Below are positions 16,738 to 25,976 of a stretch of 64,000 nt of DNA, one piece after another. Position 1 is the stretch's first letter. Every line of letters starts with the position of its first letter. The notes under the pieces are model-generated. The model was not told where the DNA came from and made no database searches. It saw only the letters and a program-made list of their open reading frames with translations. Source of the DNA: Enterocloster asparagiformis (GTDB taxonomy: Bacteria > Bacillota > Clostridia > Lachnospirales > Lachnospiraceae); NCBI GenBank assembly GCA_018380885.1, contig JAGZSY010000008.1, forward strand, positions 62,001-126,000, in the 5' to 3' direction. Both the position numbers and the translations under genes were made by a program.

Positions 16738-17721
16738 ATGAAAAAATTTTTTCACAGCAGATGGTGGCTGCTGCTTGCGCTGGTGATTTTGTCGTTGGCC
16801 TCCCTTGCGGTGGGGGTGAAGGAATTCAGCCTGCTCAGGCTGCTGGAGCCGGGCAGCGGCGATCAAAGCCTGGCTGTTCTCAGCAGAATTCCCAGGCTTT
16901 TATCGATTCTCATCACCGGCGCGGGCCTGTCCATTGCCGGTCTGATCATGCAGACTCTCACAAGGAACAAGTTTGTGGCGCCGTCCACTGCGGGTACCAT
17001 GGAATGGTGCCGGTTCGGCGTCATGCTGTCGCTTCTGGTATTTGCAAAGGCGGGAACCGGCACGAAAATGACGGTGGCGTTCCTCTGCGCTCTGGGTGGC
17101 ACGCTGCTGTTTATGCGGATTTTAAACGCCATTCCGTATAAGGATTCCGTCATGGTTCCCCTTATCGGCATGATGCTGGGGAGCGTGGTCAGCTCGGTCA
17201 CCACATTTTTCGCGTACCGGTACGACATGATCCAGAACATTTCCTCCTGGCTGGAGGGAAGCTTCTCCCTCATCCTGAAGGGCCGGTATGAGATGCTGTA
17301 TTTGGGGCTGCCCTTTCTCGCGCTGGGATATGTGTACGCGGACCTCTTCACCATCTCCGGGATGGGAGAGGACTTCGCCAGGGGGCTGGGGCTCAATCAC
17401 AAGGCGGTGGTATTTGCCGGTCTGGCAATCGCGGCCCTCATCACCTCCACGGTGATTGTGACGGTGGGAAGTATTCCGTTTGTGGGAATGATTGTTCCCA
17501 ACATCATTTCCATGTGGAAGGGAGATAACCTGAAGAACAGCATTGCCGACACGGCGCTGTTCGGCGCGCTGTTCGTGCTGGTCTGCGACATCGCGGGGCG
17601 GCTGCTCATATTCCCTTACGAGGTATCCGTCAGCGTCATGTTGAGCGTGGTGGGAAGCGCCGTCTTTTTGGCCATTCTGTTCCGGAAAAATGACACCGCT
17701 CCCAGGAGGAAACGCGCATGA
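16738..17721 (+). CDS. Ferric-siderophore ABC transporter permease 1 (FecCD family)
   Basis: 327 residues with about nine membrane helices. RIPRLLSILITGAGLSIAG and the later GSIPFVGMIVPNI are the FecCD signatures. The RIPR/APSTAG variants are those of the CeuB/YclN/FatD subgroup, which imports catecholate-type siderophores. First of four co-transcribed genes; the next start overlaps its stop by 4 bp. An iron-type operator controls the promoter. Confidence 0.88.
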   Translation: MKKFFHSRWWLLLALVILSLASLAVGVKEFSLLRLLEPGSGDQSLAVLSRIPRLLSILITGAGLSIAGLIMQTLTRNKFVAPSTAGTMEWCRFGVMLSLLVFAKAGTGTKMTVAFLCALGGTLLFMRILNAIPYKDSVMVPLIGMMLGSVVSSVTTFFAYRYDMIQNISSWLEGSFSLILKGRYEMLYLGLPFLALGYVYADLFTISGMGEDFARGLGLNHKAVVFAGLAIAALITSTVIVTVGSIPFVGMIVPNIISMWKGDNLKNSIADTALFGALFVLVCDIAGRLLIFPYEVSVSVMLSVVGSAVFLAILFRKNDTAPRRKRA

Positions 17722-18701
17722 AACATAGTGAAAAACAGGGACAACGCCCTGGTGGCTGTCCCCTGAAAACAATGCTTTTATCCGCTGCCGCCATTTTTGC
17801 GGTGGGATTGTTTCTGATGTACGGGCTTACGGCCAAAAACGCAGGTTATTTCCTGCCTCTGCGGTTTAAGAAGCTGGCGGCCATAGCCCTGGTCAGCTAC
17901 AGCGTGGGCTATTCCTCCGTGGTATTTCAGACCATCACTGGCAACAGGATTCTGACGCCCGGCGTTATGGGACTGGATTCCCTGTACATGTTTGTGCAGA
18001 CGGTGATTGTATTTTTCTTCCAGGGCGGCGCGCTGACGGCTTTAAAGGGAAATGGCAACTTCCTGATTTCTGTGGCCGTGATGGTGGGGGCCTCATGGAT
18101 TCTGTACGCCCTGCTGTTTCAGGGGGAGCACAGAAACATCTACTTCCTGCTGCTGGCGGGAATGGTGCTCGGCCGGCTGTTCGGTGGAATGGCGAGCTTT
18201 ATGCAGATTCTGTTGGACCCAAATGAGTTCGATGTGCTGCAGGGAAAGATGTTCGCGTCCTTCTCAAACATCAACACGGGGCTTCTGGGAATATCGGCGG
18301 CTGTCTGCGCCCTGTGCCTGCTCCTGACACGGAGCGATTACAGAGCCCTGGACGTGCTTGCGCTGGGCGCGGATACGGCGGTGAACCTGGGAGTGGACTA
18401 CCGGGGGCTGGTGAGAAGGCAGCTGATGATCGTGTCCGTGCTCATTTCCGTGTCTACGGCGCTTGTGGGGCCCGTCACATTTTTGGGCCTGCTGGCGGTG
18501 TCTCTGGCGAGACAGCTGACGGACACCTACCGCCACAGGGAGCTGTTCGCGGCGGCGTGCCTGTTGTCCATATGTTTTCTGACCTACGGTCTGTTTGCGG
18601 TGGAGAAACTGTTTTCCATGGGCACCACGCTCAGCGTGATCATCAACTTTACAGGCGGAATCTATTTTCTGTATTACATGCTGCGCCAGGCGAGGCGATA
18701 G
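17718..18701 (+). CDS. Ferric-siderophore ABC transporter permease 2 (FecCD family)
   Basis: 327 residues, again about nine helices, with GVMGLDSLYMFVQ and LVGPVTFLGLLAVSLAR. It belongs to the CeuC/YclO/FatC partner group and should form the heterodimeric channel with the preceding permease. Translation is coupled through the ATGA overlap. Confidence 0.88.
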   Translation: MKHSEKQGQRPGGCPLKTMLLSAAAIFAVGLFLMYGLTAKNAGYFLPLRFKKLAAIALVSYSVGYSSVVFQTITGNRILTPGVMGLDSLYMFVQTVIVFFFQGGALTALKGNGNFLISVAVMVGASWILYALLFQGEHRNIYFLLLAGMVLGRLFGGMASFMQILLDPNEFDVLQGKMFASFSNINTGLLGISAAVCALCLLLTRSDYRALDVLALGADTAVNLGVDYRGLVRRQLMIVSVLISVSTALVGPVTFLGLLAVSLARQLTDTYRHRELFAAACLLSICFLTYGLFAVEKLFSMGTTLSVIINFTGGIYFLYYMLRQARR

Positions 18702-18710
18702 GAGGATAAG

Positions 18711-19472
18711 ATGGTAACAGTATCTGGAATTATAAAACGGTATGGCGCGAAGAACGTCTTGGACGGCGTCAGCGCCGACTTTCCCACGGAAAAGCTGGTG
18801 GCCTTCATCGGCAGCAACGGGGCGGGCAAGAGCACGCTTTTGTCCATCATCACCAGAACCCTGCAAAAGAACGAGGGCATTGTGCAGGTGGATGGGAAAT
18901 CCATCGACCAGTGGAAGAACAAGGAACTGGCAAGACAGCTGTCCGTGCTCAAGCAGTCCAATCATCTGACCATACGGATTAAGGTGCGGGAGCTGGTGGC
19001 CTTCGGAAGATTTCCCTACAGCCAGGGGAATCTGACCCGGGAGGACGAGGCGAAGATCGACGAGGCCATCGCCTATACGGGGCTGGAGGAGCTGAGGGAG
19101 CGGTACATGGACGAGCTGTCCGGCGGCCAGAGGCAGATGGCGTACATCGCCATGGTCATCGCCCAGGACACCAAGTACATTTTCCTGGACGAACCCCTCA
19201 ACAACCTGGATATGAAGCACTCCGTGCAGATTATGGCAATTTTGAGAAGGCTGGTCCGCGAGCGGAATAAGACGGTGATGGTGGTCATCCACGACATCAA
19301 TTTTGTGTCCCATTACGCCGATTATATTGTGGCGATGAAAGACGGGAAAATCATCGCGGGCGGCGATGTGGAGGAGATGATGAACAGCCGTATGCTGGAA
19401 AAGGTCTACGGGATGGACATCGAAGTGCAAACGATTCATAACAGAAAAGTGTGCCTGTACTACTCTGCTTAA
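18711..19472 (+). CDS. Ferric-siderophore ABC transporter ATPase
   Basis: 253 residues with Walker A GSNGAGKST, signature LSGGQRQ, Walker B YIFLDEP and the switch His in VIHDINF. It matches the YclP/CeuD/FatE group. It begins 9 bp after the permease gene with AGGAGG upstream and powers import through the two permeases. Confidence 0.92.
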   Translation: MVTVSGIIKRYGAKNVLDGVSADFPTEKLVAFIGSNGAGKSTLLSIITRTLQKNEGIVQVDGKSIDQWKNKELARQLSVLKQSNHLTIRIKVRELVAFGRFPYSQGNLTREDEAKIDEAIAYTGLEELRERYMDELSGGQRQMAYIAMVIAQDTKYIFLDEPLNNLDMKHSVQIMAILRRLVRERNKTVMVVIHDINFVSHYADYIVAMKDGKIIAGGDVEEMMNSRMLEKVYGMDIEVQTIHNRKVCLYYSA

Positions 19473-19518
19473 AATGCAAAAAAGGGATACAGGCGCGATC
19501 AAAAAGGAGATAATCACG

Positions 19519-20535
19519 ATGAGAAAATCAATGAGAATCACAATAGACGCGACGGCTGCGGCCATACTTGCCGCGGCGGCTCTGACCGGCTGCGGCGCTG
19601 GCGGCAGGACTCAGGAAAAGACGGCCGGGGAGTATGCGGCGGATGACAAAACGGCGGCGGCAGAGTCTGGGAGCCCGGAAAACGAAGGGGGGAACCTGTC
19701 CGGCACCGTCACAGTGACCACCGGGCGCGGCGCGGCGGAGCTTCCGGTAAATCCGGAAAGGGTGGCGGTGTTTGACATGGGGATTTTAGACAGCATGGAG
19801 TCTCTCGGCGTGGAGGTGGAGGTGGCGGTGCCCACAGACAGTCTGTTGTCGGGGTTATCCAAATATAAGTCCGCCGTCAACGCGGGGGGAATCAAGGAGC
19901 CGGACCTGGAGACGATCTATGAGTTTGAACCGGATTTGATCGTTATTTCCGGCCGCCAGGAAGCCTTTTACGACGAGCTTTCAGAGATCGCCCCCACCTG
20001 GTATGTGGAGACGGTGTATGAGAATCTGATGGAAAATTTCACAGCCAACTATACGGTGCTGGGGCAGATATTCGGCAAAGAGGAGGCCGTATCCGCGGCC
20101 CTTGAGGAGATCGGGCGGCAGATCGCGTCCGTGCAGGCGCGGGCGGGCTCCATGGAGGAGAGGGCGCTCATTCTGCTCGCCAATGACGGAGCCATCAGCG
20201 CTTACGGCTCCGGCTCCAGGTTCGGCCTGATTCACGACGTGCTGGGAGTGAGAGCGGCGGATGCGGCCATCGACGCGTCCACCCACGGGCAGTCTGTGGG
20301 CTACGAGTACATTGCCGGCGTAAACCCGGACATCCTGTTCGTGGTGGACCGCGCGGCCGTTGTGGCGGGAAGCACCGACGCCGGCGACACGCTGGACAAC
20401 GATCTGGTGCGGTCCACAAACGCTTACAAAAACGGCAAAATCGTGTACCTGGATGCGGAGAACTGGTATCTGGCGGGCGCGGGGCTGCGCACGCTTTCTG
20501 AGATGATTGGGGAGGTGGAGACGGCGCTTTATTAG
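19519..20535 (+). CDS. Siderophore-binding lipoprotein
   Basis: 338 residues. A signal peptide ends in a lipobox (LTGC), followed by a Gly/Glu-rich linker. The two-lobed binding fold then has VNPERVAVFDMGILD, EPDLIVISGRQ and GYEYIAGVNPDILFVVDR, characteristic of the YclQ/CeuE/FatB group. It captures the ferric siderophore outside the membrane for the preceding permeases. ATG 19519 is preceded by AAAGGAGA at 8 bp. No siderophore synthesis genes are near, so it probably uses xenosiderophores. Confidence 0.88.
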   Translation: MRKSMRITIDATAAAILAAAALTGCGAGGRTQEKTAGEYAADDKTAAAESGSPENEGGNLSGTVTVTTGRGAAELPVNPERVAVFDMGILDSMESLGVEVEVAVPTDSLLSGLSKYKSAVNAGGIKEPDLETIYEFEPDLIVISGRQEAFYDELSEIAPTWYVETVYENLMENFTANYTVLGQIFGKEEAVSAALEEIGRQIASVQARAGSMEERALILLANDGAISAYGSGSRFGLIHDVLGVRAADAAIDASTHGQSVGYEYIAGVNPDILFVVDRAAVVAGSTDAGDTLDNDLVRSTNAYKNGKIVYLDAENWYLAGAGLRTLSEMIGEVETALY

Positions 20536-20576
20536 GGGCGCTGCCGGGGCGGAAATCCTGTCATCAATAATTGCTA

Positions 20577-20619
20577 TTGAAATGTAGCAAGAAATACTTT
20601 ATAATTATGCCAAGTATTT
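20577..20619 (+). promoter_or_regulatory. Promoter with a symmetric operator around its -10
   Basis: TTGAAA (20577-20582), 17 bp, TATAAT (20600-20605). The -10 sits in the centre of the perfect 8-bp inverted repeat AAATACTT-N12-AAGTATTT (20592-20619), a likely repressor site for an unidentified factor. Confidence 0.6.
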
Positions 20620-20627
20620 AGCTGTGT

Positions 20628-20671
20628 CAAATAGTGCCGGGAAGGTGAAAATCTTCCAAAGGCACTATTTG
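20628..20671 (+). ncRNA. Structured 5' leader hairpin of the radical-SAM/RNase E/G operon
   Basis: A perfect 11-bp stem CAAATAGTGCC / GGCACTATTTG enclosing a second 5-bp stem GGAAG / CTTCC with an 8-base loop. It starts about 16 bases into the transcript, lacks a U tract, and lies 100 bases before the start codon, so it is not a terminator. The rest of the leader (20672-20771) holds a weaker GTTTTAT/ATAAAAC pair. No known riboswitch was recognised. Confidence 0.5.
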
Positions 20672-20771
20672 CAGCGCATATAAAGGCCGTTTTATCTTGA
20701 AGGGGTCTCAAAATACGCAATAAAACAGAGAAGGGAATTTGTTATCATTCGCAAATAAGAGAGCATAAAAC

Positions 20772-22658
20772 ATGAGAAAATTAGCTTTATCTGACGAAAT
20801 ACTGCTGAGCATCCAGCAGCCCGCCCGCTACATCGGCGGCGAGTTTAACATGGTGCAAAAGGATCTGAAACAGGTGGACGTCCGCTTTGCCATGTGCTTC
20901 CCCGATGTGTATGAGATCGGCATGTCCCACCTGGGCATCCAGATTCTCTACTCCATGTTCAACGACCGGGAGGATATATACTGTGAGCGGGTCTACTCCC
21001 CGTGGATGGATTTGGACCCGATCATGCGGGAGAAGAACATCCCGCTGTTCACGCTGGAGACCCAGGAACCGGTGAAGAATTTTGATTTTCTGGGCATCAC
21101 CTTACAGTATGAGATGTGCTACACCAATGTCCTGCAGGTGCTGGAGCTGTCACAGATTCCGCTGCACGCCTGTGAACGAGGCGAAAACGATCCGATTGTG
21201 ATCGGCGGAGGCCCCTGCGCATACAATCCGGAGCCCTTGGCCGATTTCTTTGACCTGTTTTATATCGGCGAGGGAGAGACCGTATATTTTGAGCTGATCG
21301 ACCGCTACAAGGAGAATCGGGCGGTAGGGGGCGGCAGACGGCAGTTTCTGGAGCTGGCGGCGGAGATACCTGGTATCTACGTGCCGGCCTTTTATGATGT
21401 GGCTTATCGGGAGGACGGGACCATCCGTTCCTTCACCCCCAACAATCCCCACGCCAAGGCGACCGTCACCAAGCAGCTGGTGGTGGATATGGACAGCGTG
21501 GGTTATATCGAAAAGCCCCTGGTCCCCTATATCCGGGTGACCCAGGACAGGGTCGTTCTGGAGATTCAGCGCGGCTGCATCCGCGGCTGCCGGTTCTGCC
21601 AGGCCGGCGATGTGTACCGCCCTCTGCGGGAGCACAGTCTGGAATATTTAAAACACTACGCCTACGATATGTTAAAGAGCACCGGCCACGACGAGATATC
21701 CCTGAGCTCCTTAAGCTCCAGCGATTACAGCCAGCTGGAGGGCCTGGTGAATTTCCTCATCGAGGAATTTAAGGGCAAGGGCGTGAACATTTCCCTGCCG
21801 TCCCTGCGCATCGACGCGTTCTCCCTGGATGTGATGAGCAAGGTTCAGGACATCAAGAAGAGCAGCCTGACCTTTGCGCCGGAGGCCGGTTCCCAGCGCC
21901 TGCGGGACGTGATCAACAAGGGTCTGACCGAGGATGTGATCTTAAAGGGCGCGGGACAGGCCTTCGAGGCGGGCTGGAACCGGGTGAAGCTGTATTTCAT
22001 GCTGGGACTGCCCACGGAGACGGTGGAGGACATGGAGGGCATCGCCCTGCTTTCCGAGAAGGTTGCGGAGGCCTACTATGAGATTCCCAAGGAGCAGCGC
22101 CATGGCAAGGTCCAGGTGACGGCCAGCTCCTCCTTCTTTGTGCCCAAGCCCTTTACGCCCTTCCAGTGGGCCAGGATGTGCACCAAGGAGGAGTTTCTCG
22201 AGCGCGCCAACATCGTCCGTGGCAAGTTCCGCCAGATGTTGAATTTCAAGAGTTTAAAATACAACTGGCACGAGGCCGAGCTGACGGTGCTGGAGGGCAT
22301 CCTGGCCAGGGGAGACCGCCGCGTGGGAGCCGTGATCGAGGCTGCTTACCGAAACGGCGCCATCTACGACTCCTGGTCCGAGTATTTCAACAACGACGCC
22401 TGGATGAAGGCCTTTGAGGACTGTAGCGTGTCCGTGGACTTTTACACCACCAGGGAGAGAGGTCTGGACGAGATATTCCCCTGGGACTTCATCGACGCCG
22501 GGGTCAGCAAGGAGTTTTTAAAGAGAGAGTGGAAGCGCGCCATGGAGGCCGTGGTGACGCCCAACTGCCGGGGCAAATGTTCCGCCTGCGGGGCGCTGAA
22601 ATTCGGCGGTGGCGTGTGCTTTGAGACAAGGGAGACAGCAGAGGGAACGGGACTATGA
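20772..22658 (+). CDS. TIGR03960-type B12-binding/radical-SAM protein
   Basis: 628 residues. The N-terminal half is cobalamin-binding-like (FPDVYEIGMSHLGIQILY, VIGGGPCAYNPEPLADFFD). A radical-SAM core follows with CIRGCRFCQAG (CxxxCxxC) near residue 270 and a C-terminal Cys group (CRGKCSACG). The family is almost always followed by a DUF2344 partner, as here, with a 4-bp overlap. The substrate is unknown; association with RNase E/G and ribosomal protein genes has suggested RNA or ribosome modification, which remains inference. Confidence 0.88.
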   Translation: MRKLALSDEILLSIQQPARYIGGEFNMVQKDLKQVDVRFAMCFPDVYEIGMSHLGIQILYSMFNDREDIYCERVYSPWMDLDPIMREKNIPLFTLETQEPVKNFDFLGITLQYEMCYTNVLQVLELSQIPLHACERGENDPIVIGGGPCAYNPEPLADFFDLFYIGEGETVYFELIDRYKENRAVGGGRRQFLELAAEIPGIYVPAFYDVAYREDGTIRSFTPNNPHAKATVTKQLVVDMDSVGYIEKPLVPYIRVTQDRVVLEIQRGCIRGCRFCQAGDVYRPLREHSLEYLKHYAYDMLKSTGHDEISLSSLSSSDYSQLEGLVNFLIEEFKGKGVNISLPSLRIDAFSLDVMSKVQDIKKSSLTFAPEAGSQRLRDVINKGLTEDVILKGAGQAFEAGWNRVKLYFMLGLPTETVEDMEGIALLSEKVAEAYYEIPKEQRHGKVQVTASSSFFVPKPFTPFQWARMCTKEEFLERANIVRGKFRQMLNFKSLKYNWHEAELTVLEGILARGDRRVGAVIEAAYRNGAIYDSWSEYFNNDAWMKAFEDCSVSVDFYTTRERGLDEIFPWDFIDAGVSKEFLKREWKRAMEAVVTPNCRGKCSACGALKFGGGVCFETRETAEGTGL

Positions 22659-23392
22659 AAATTCGGATTAAATTCAGCAAACACGGCAACACGAAATTTA
22701 TCGGCCATCTGGACGTGATGCGCTATTTCCAGAAGGCCATCCGCAGGGCGGATTTCAACATACGCTACAGCGGAGGCTTCAGCCCTCACCAGATCATGTC
22801 CTTCGCGGCTCCTCTTGGCGTCGGGATTACCAGCAACGGCGAGTACGTGGACATCGAGCTTTTGGACGAGCAGGTTCCGGCGGGCATGAAGGAGCGCTTA
22901 AACGCGCAGATGGCCGAGGGCTTTGAGGTGGTGGGCACCTGCCTGCTGCCGGACGATGCGGCCAACGCCATGTCCATCGTGGCGGCCGCGGACTACACCT
23001 GCCGCCTGCGCCCGGGCCATGAGATGGAAAATGCCGGCGCGTGGATGAAGGGCCTCATGGATTTCTTTGACCGGGACAGCGTGCGGGTGACGAAAAAGAC
23101 AAAACGCGGCGAAAAGGAAATGGATTTAAAGCCGCTGATCTATGAGCTTCAGGTGATTTTAGGGGAGCAGGGCCCTGTCCTGTTCATGAAGATTTCCAAC
23201 GGAAGCGCCGCCAACGTCAAGCCTGAGATGGTGCTGGACGCCTATTACGACTCTCTGGGACAGGAGCGGCCGCAGTTCGCCTGGATGTTCCAGCGGGAAG
23301 AGGTGTACGCGGATCAGGCGTCTGAGGAAGAGCGGGCGGCAGGAAAACACAGCTTTGTGTCCCTGGCCGGTTTGGGAGAAGCGTTTGCGTGA
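22655..23392 (+). CDS. DUF2344 (TIGR03936) radical-SAM-associated protein
   Basis: 245 residues starting KIRIKFSKHGNTKFIGHLDVMRYFQKAIRRA, the family signature. In some species it is fused to the upstream radical-SAM protein, so the two likely act as one enzyme. It overlaps both neighbours by a few bases. Confidence 0.88.
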   Translation: MKIRIKFSKHGNTKFIGHLDVMRYFQKAIRRADFNIRYSGGFSPHQIMSFAAPLGVGITSNGEYVDIELLDEQVPAGMKERLNAQMAEGFEVVGTCLLPDDAANAMSIVAAADYTCRLRPGHEMENAGAWMKGLMDFFDRDSVRVTKKTKRGEKEMDLKPLIYELQVILGEQGPVLFMKISNGSAANVKPEMVLDAYYDSLGQERPQFAWMFQREEVYADQASEEERAAGKHSFVSLAGLGEAFA

Positions 23393-24594
23393 TGGATAAG
23401 CTGGTGATCACAAGGTGGAGGGGAAAGGTGCTGACCGCGGTATTTTCCGGCAGAAAGCCCGTGTCGCTGACGCTGGAGCCGGAGCAGGGCGGTTCCCTCC
23501 TGAACAATATATATATCGGAAAAGTGCAGAAGGTAGTAAAGAACATCAACGCCGCCTTTGTGGAGCTGGGCGGGGGCCAGGTGGGCTACCTTCCCCTGGA
23601 GGAGAGCTGTCCGCGGGTGTTAAACCGCCCCGGAGCTAAAACCTTAGCGCCCGGGGACGAACTGATCGTCCAAGTGGAGAAGGATGCGGTCAAGACAAAA
23701 GCTCCGGTGGTGACCTGCCGTCTGTCCTTTGCGGGCCGCTACTGCGTACTCACCGCCGGAAAACCGGGGGTGAATTTCTCGGCCAAACTGACGGATCAGC
23801 ACTTTAAGCGCCAGGTCCGTCCGCTGCTGGAGGAGGCTGTCCTGGCCAGGGGCCGCGGGGAATGCGGCCTGATTGTGCGGACCAACGCCGGGGAGGCCGG
23901 AGCGGATACGCTGCTGGAGGAGCTCTCGGCCCTGTTTGATCGCTATGAGTCCGTCATTGACCAGGGAGCACACAGGGTCTGCTACAGCTGCCTGTACCGT
24001 GCCATGCCCGGATATATGGCCAGCCTGCGGGATTCCCCGGGCGGCCGCCTGGAGGCCATCCTCACGGACCAGGCCGATTTTTACGAGGAACTTAAACGTT
24101 ATCTGTACCTCCATCAGCAGGAAGATTTGGAAAAACTTTCCTTTTATCAGGATCCACTGCTGAGCCTGAGCGCGCTTTACGGCCTGGACAAGGCGGTGGA
24201 GGAGGCCCTGGGAAAACGGGTCTGGCTTAAATCCGGGGGATATCTGGTCATCGAGCCCACTGAGGCCATGGTGGTCATCGATGTGAATACGGGAAAATAC
24301 TCCGGCAAAAAGACGCTCCAGGAGACGATCTTTAAGATCAATCTGGAGGCGGCGCAGGAGATTGCCCGCCAGATCCGTCTGCGCAATCTCTCGGGTATAA
24401 TTATCGTGGACTTTATCGACATGGAGCCGGGGGAAAACCGGGAGCTTCTGCTGAAAGCCCTGTCGGAGGCGGCCGCGGCCGATCCGGTCAAGACAACGGT
24501 AGTGGGCATGACAAAATTAAATCTGGTGGAAATGACGCGCAAAAAGGTGCGGCGTCCCCTGCACGAGCAGGTTTTGCCAGGCACAGAAGATTAA
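23392..24594 (+). CDS. rng: RNase E/G family endoribonuclease, short form
   Basis: About 400 residues: an S1-like RNA-binding part (NIYIGKVQKVVKNINAAFVELG), a 5'-sensor region and the DNase-I-like catalytic part with both metal Asp motifs, VVIDVNTG and IIVDFIDM. RNase G is usually near 490 residues; this protein stops shortly after MTRKK and lacks the zinc-link and dimerisation end. ATG 23392 overlaps the previous stop; a GTG one codon earlier is equally possible. It should cleave single-stranded AU-rich RNA, and the dimer interface may differ. Confidence 0.88.
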   Translation: MDKLVITRWRGKVLTAVFSGRKPVSLTLEPEQGGSLLNNIYIGKVQKVVKNINAAFVELGGGQVGYLPLEESCPRVLNRPGAKTLAPGDELIVQVEKDAVKTKAPVVTCRLSFAGRYCVLTAGKPGVNFSAKLTDQHFKRQVRPLLEEAVLARGRGECGLIVRTNAGEAGADTLLEELSALFDRYESVIDQGAHRVCYSCLYRAMPGYMASLRDSPGGRLEAILTDQADFYEELKRYLYLHQQEDLEKLSFYQDPLLSLSALYGLDKAVEEALGKRVWLKSGGYLVIEPTEAMVVIDVNTGKYSGKKTLQETIFKINLEAAQEIARQIRLRNLSGIIIVDFIDMEPGENRELLLKALSEAAAADPVKTTVVGMTKLNLVEMTRKKVRRPLHEQVLPGTED

Positions 24595-24608
24595 AAGGGG
24601 TAGGGCAT

Positions 24609-25964
24609 ATGAAGATTATTATTGTGGGCTGTGGTAAGATCGGCGTGACGCTGGCCGAGCAGTTAAGCAATGAAAAACACGATATCACGCTGATCGACAG
24701 CGACGGGGCGGCTCTGCAGGCCGTCACGGACCGCATCGACGTGATGGGGGTCACCGGCAACGGCGCGGTGTACCAGGTACAGATAGAGGCGGGGATCAAG
24801 GAGGCGGATCTTCTGATCGCCACCACCAACTCCGACGAGTTGAACATGCTCTGCTGCCTGATCGCAAAAAAGGCGGGCAACTGCCATACCATCGCCCGCA
24901 TCCGCAACCCTGAGTATTCCGCCGAGATCAACTATATACGCGAGGAGCTGAACCTGTCGCTGGCGATCAATCCCGAGCTGGCGGCGGCCCGGGAGATCGC
25001 CCGCCTGCTGCGTTTCCCGTCGGCGATCAAGATCGAGCCCTTTGCCAAGGGGCGCATCGAGCTGTTGAAGTTCATTATTCCGGAGAAATCCGTCCTGCAC
25101 AATATGAAGATCATGGACGTGGTGTCCCGCCTGCGCAGCAACGTGCTGATCTGCGCGGTGGAGCGGGGGGACCAGGTGATGATACCGGACGGCAACTTCG
25201 AGATGCGCTCCGGCGACAAGATATCCTTCCTGGCGCCCCACACGGAGTCCGCCGATTTCTTCCGCAAGGCGGGCATCGAGAACAACACGGTGAAAACGGC
25301 CATGTTTGTGGGCGGCGGCAAGATCACCTACTACCTGTCCAAGGCCTTGGCGGATACGAAGATCAAGATCCGTATTATCGAGCAGAACCCGGAGCGCTGC
25401 CGGGAATTGAGCGAGCTGCTGCCCGGGGCCATGATCATCCACGGGGACGGCTCGGACCAGAAGCTGCTTTTGGAGGAGGGCATCCGCCAGACAGAGGCCT
25501 TCGCCTCTCTGACCGGGTTTGACGAGGAAAACATCATGCTCTCCCTGTACGCGGCCAGCCAGTCCAAAGCCAAGCTGATCACCAAGGTGAATAAAATCGC
25601 CTTTGAAAATGTGATCAATTCCCTGAACCTGGGGAGCGTGATCTACCCCAAGCTGGTGACGGCGGACATCATTTTACAGTATGTGCGCGGTATGCAGAAC
25701 TCCATGGGCAGCAATGTGGAGACGCTCTACAAAATCGTGGCGGACCAGGCGGAAGCCCTGGAATTCCGGGTGAAGGACGATGCCCCGGTGGTGGGGGTTC
25801 CGCTGGAGAAGCTTCCGCTCATAGACCATCTGCTGGTGGCCTGCATCAACCGGAAGGGCCGGATCATCATGCCCCGGGGCAAGGATACCATCGAGCCTGG
25901 GGATACGGTGATCATCGTGACCACCCACACCGGTTTAAACGATCTGGGAGACATTATAAAATAA
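24609..25964 (+). CDS. trkA: TrkA, potassium-uptake regulatory subunit
   Basis: 451 residues in two RCK halves. The first has IIVGCGKIGVTLAEQL and the acidic end of strand 2 (LIDSD) for NAD(H) binding; in the second, VGGGKITYYLSKAL, the glycine motif is degenerate. Each half ends in a TrkA_C domain. It is cytoplasmic and gates the TrkH channel encoded 12 bp downstream. Confidence 0.93.
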   Translation: MKIIIVGCGKIGVTLAEQLSNEKHDITLIDSDGAALQAVTDRIDVMGVTGNGAVYQVQIEAGIKEADLLIATTNSDELNMLCCLIAKKAGNCHTIARIRNPEYSAEINYIREELNLSLAINPELAAAREIARLLRFPSAIKIEPFAKGRIELLKFIIPEKSVLHNMKIMDVVSRLRSNVLICAVERGDQVMIPDGNFEMRSGDKISFLAPHTESADFFRKAGIENNTVKTAMFVGGGKITYYLSKALADTKIKIRIIEQNPERCRELSELLPGAMIIHGDGSDQKLLLEEGIRQTEAFASLTGFDEENIMLSLYAASQSKAKLITKVNKIAFENVINSLNLGSVIYPKLVTADIILQYVRGMQNSMGSNVETLYKIVADQAEALEFRVKDDAPVVGVPLEKLPLIDHLLVACINRKGRIIMPRGKDTIEPGDTVIIVTTHTGLNDLGDIIK

Positions 25965-25976
25965 AGGCGGATAACT

